Below are positions 61,443 through 64,000 of a DNA stretch of 64,000 bases, piece after piece; positions within the stretch are counted from its first letter, which is position 1, and each line of letters starts with the position of its first letter. The stretch covers positions 186,001 through 250,000 of the forward strand of contig NZ_PEFE01000001.1 in assembly GCF_002754315.1 (NCBI RefSeq), given 5' to 3'. The notes under the pieces are model-generated. The model had not been told where the DNA came from. It did no database searches and saw only the letters and a program-made list of their open reading frames with translations. The position numbers were made by a program, and so were the translations under genes. Source of the stretch: Flavobacterium sp. 11. GTDB lineage: Bacteria > Bacteroidota > Bacteroidia > Flavobacteriales > Flavobacteriaceae.

Positions 61443-62726
61443 TTATCTTTTATCTGTTGGTACAAAATCCCTCAAAGGGTGACCCGTATAAACTTGCCTT
61501 GGCCTTCCGATAGGCTCCTTATTTTCACGCATTTCTTTCCATTGTGCGATCCAACCCGGTAAACGTCCTATTGCAAACATTACAGTAAACATATCGGTAG
61601 GAATTCCTAAAGCTCTATAAATAATTCCAGAATAGAAATCTACATTAGGATATAAATTTCTTGATTTGAAATACTCATCTTCTAAAGCTGATTCTTCTAG
61701 TTTCTTAGCAATTGCAAGAATTGGATCTTCAACTCCTAAAGTTGATAAAACTTCATTAGCTGCTTTTTTGATGATTTTTGCTCTTGGATCAAAATTTTTG
61801 TAGACTCTATGACCAAAGCCCATCAATCTGAAAGGGTCATTCTTGTCTTTGGCTTTAGCCATATATTTATCAGCATCTCCACCATTTCTATGGATTTCTT
61901 CTAACATTTCAAGAACTGCTTGATTTGCTCCTCCGTGTAATGGACCCCAAAGCGCAGAAACTCCAGCAGATATTGAAGCAAATAATCCTGCATGAGAAGA
62001 ACCAACCATTCTAACTGTAGATGTAGAACAGTTTTGTTCATGATCTCCGTGAAGAATAAATAATTTATCTAATGCATCAATTACTACAGGATTTGCAGTG
62101 TAAGGTTCTGTAGGCAATTCAAACATTAAACGCATGAAGTTCTCTACATAACCTTTAGTATTATCGTAATAATTCAAAGGATAGCCCATGCTTTTTCTAT
62201 ACGTCCAAGTTGCTATAACAAGGAATTTACCCATAGTTTTACACACAGCCTCATACATTTCTTTTTCGTTCTCAACATTTACCGACTTTGGGTTGAATGC
62301 TGTTAATGCACTTGTCAACGCAGCTAAAACACCCATTGGATGAGCTGTTTTAGGAAAACCATCAATGATGTTTTTCATTTCTTCATTGACCAAAGTGTAT
62401 TTTCTAATATCAGTTTCAAATTGTGCTAACTGATCAACAGTAGGCAACTCCCCGAAAATTAAAAGGTATGATACTTCTAGAAAATCTGCTTTTTCAGCTA
62501 AATCCTCAATTGAATATCCTCTATAACGAAGGATTCCAAGCTCTCCATCTAAAAAAGTAATATCACTTTTACAAGAACCTGAATTTTTATAACCTGGATC
62601 AAGTGTAATTACACCTGATAAATCACGTAATTTGTTAATATCAATGGCAACTTCATTTTCACTTCCTACAATGATCGGCAGTTCAAATTTTTTACCATCA
62701 ATTTCTAATGTTGCTATTTTTGACAT
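61443..62726 (-). CDS. gltA: Citrate synthase (type II)
   Basis: The protein is 427 aa. The N-terminal beta domain (MSKIATLEIDGKKFELPI, LDPGYKNSGSCKSDITFLDGELGILRYRGYSIEDLAE) is typical of the hexameric, NADH-sensitive type. Active-site regions are the HGDHEQNCSTSTVR, LWGPLHGGANQAVLEML and LMGFGHRVYKNFDPRA segments, and the C terminus has NVDFYSGIIYRALGIP. It condenses acetyl-CoA with oxaloacetate in the citric acid cycle. It stands downstream of enolase with terminators on both sides, so it is probably transcribed alone. Confidence 0.98.
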   Translation of the reverse strand: MSKIATLEIDGKKFELPIIVGSENEVAIDINKLRDLSGVITLDPGYKNSGSCKSDITFLDGELGILRYRGYSIEDLAEKADFLEVSYLLIFGELPTVDQLAQFETDIRKYTLVNEEMKNIIDGFPKTAHPMGVLAALTSALTAFNPKSVNVENEKEMYEAVCKTMGKFLVIATWTYRKSMGYPLNYYDNTKGYVENFMRLMFELPTEPYTANPVVIDALDKLFILHGDHEQNCSTSTVRMVGSSHAGLFASISAGVSALWGPLHGGANQAVLEMLEEIHRNGGDADKYMAKAKDKNDPFRLMGFGHRVYKNFDPRAKIIKKAANEVLSTLGVEDPILAIAKKLEESALEDEYFKSRNLYPNVDFYSGIIYRALGIPTDMFTVMFAIGRLPGWIAQWKEMRENKEPIGRPRQVYTGHPLRDFVPTDKR

Positions 62727-62832
62727 AATATAATTGAAAATAAACTTTTAAAATAATAATTTATCAAATCTAGGGAATTAAACACTAATTAAAAAGAGAA
62801 TAACACAATGAAATTGTTAAATATTATAAAAA

Positions 62833-62861
62833 AAAGCCACTCACAAAACGTGAATGGCTTT
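62833..62861 (-). terminator. Terminator after enolase
   Basis: AAAGCCA/TGGCTTT outside TCAC/GTGA with one mismatch between, followed on the minus strand by a T-run; 21 bases past the enolase stop. Confidence 0.85.
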
Positions 62862-62882
62862 AAATAAAAATATCGTAAGAAA

Positions 62883-64000
<1,118 letters not shown>

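Overview
The window looks like a chromosome segment of an aerobic member of the Flavobacteriaceae, most likely Flavobacterium or a close relative. The evidence is the AT-rich sequence, a SusC/SusD pair with the LNEVVIVGY signature, Bacteroidota-type promoters (TTG and TAnnTTTG), A-rich starts with few Shine-Dalgarno sequences, and an UpxY-type antiterminator. No rRNA, tRNA, CRISPR array, transposase or integrase was seen.

Region 1 (1-15.5 kb) is a polysaccharide utilization locus. On the minus strand, susC and susD are followed by a DUF3472 lipoprotein, a GH109-like enzyme, a Cys-type sulfatase, a formylglycine-generating-enzyme-like lipoprotein, a second Cys-type sulfatase, and a GH2 beta-galactosidase cut by the left edge. 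A short protein resembling CBM9 domains is divergent from susC. The enzymes suggest a sulfated glycan containing galactose and N-acetylgalactosamine. The same operator-plus-promoter element precedes both susC and the GH2 gene.

Region 2 (15.6-55.8 kb) is a large capsule/exopolysaccharide cluster, nearly all on the minus strand. It holds an export lipoprotein (Wza type) with a BY-kinase (Wzc type), a second pair (large SLBB protein plus Wzz type), UDP-glucose dehydrogenase, two paralogous UDP-HexNAc dehydrogenase/4-epimerase sets (TviB/TviC type), GDP-mannose pyrophosphorylase and an UpxY-like antiterminator. Next come a CapE/F/G-like UDP-L-FucNAc set with CapF split in two, Wzx flippase, EpsG-like polymerase, five glycosyltransferases and an asparagine-synthase-like amidotransferase. 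The cluster ends with a PglC/D/E/F-like bacillosamine set and RmlA/B/C/D for dTDP-L-rhamnose. A PHP-type tyrosine phosphatase lies at its far end. rmlB and the pglF-like gene each carry a one-base frameshift in a homopolymer; the first fuses RmlB in frame to RmlA.

Region 3 (55.9-64 kb) is housekeeping: recR, a sodium:solute symporter, a CoA-binding protein, MarC, two guanidino-modifying-family enzymes, citrate synthase and enolase (cut by the right edge).

The most unusual signal is a dispersed hairpin family, nine clear copies plus a possible tenth, all inside the exopolysaccharide cluster. The core is conserved (CTCCCTTTAGGG, then YYGGGGYAAAA), while the outer stem differs in sequence between copies yet stays paired; one copy also swaps its inner stem for a different paired one. 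The copies bracket two genes foreign to the cluster, a Bro-N protein and a DUF559 nuclease-like protein.
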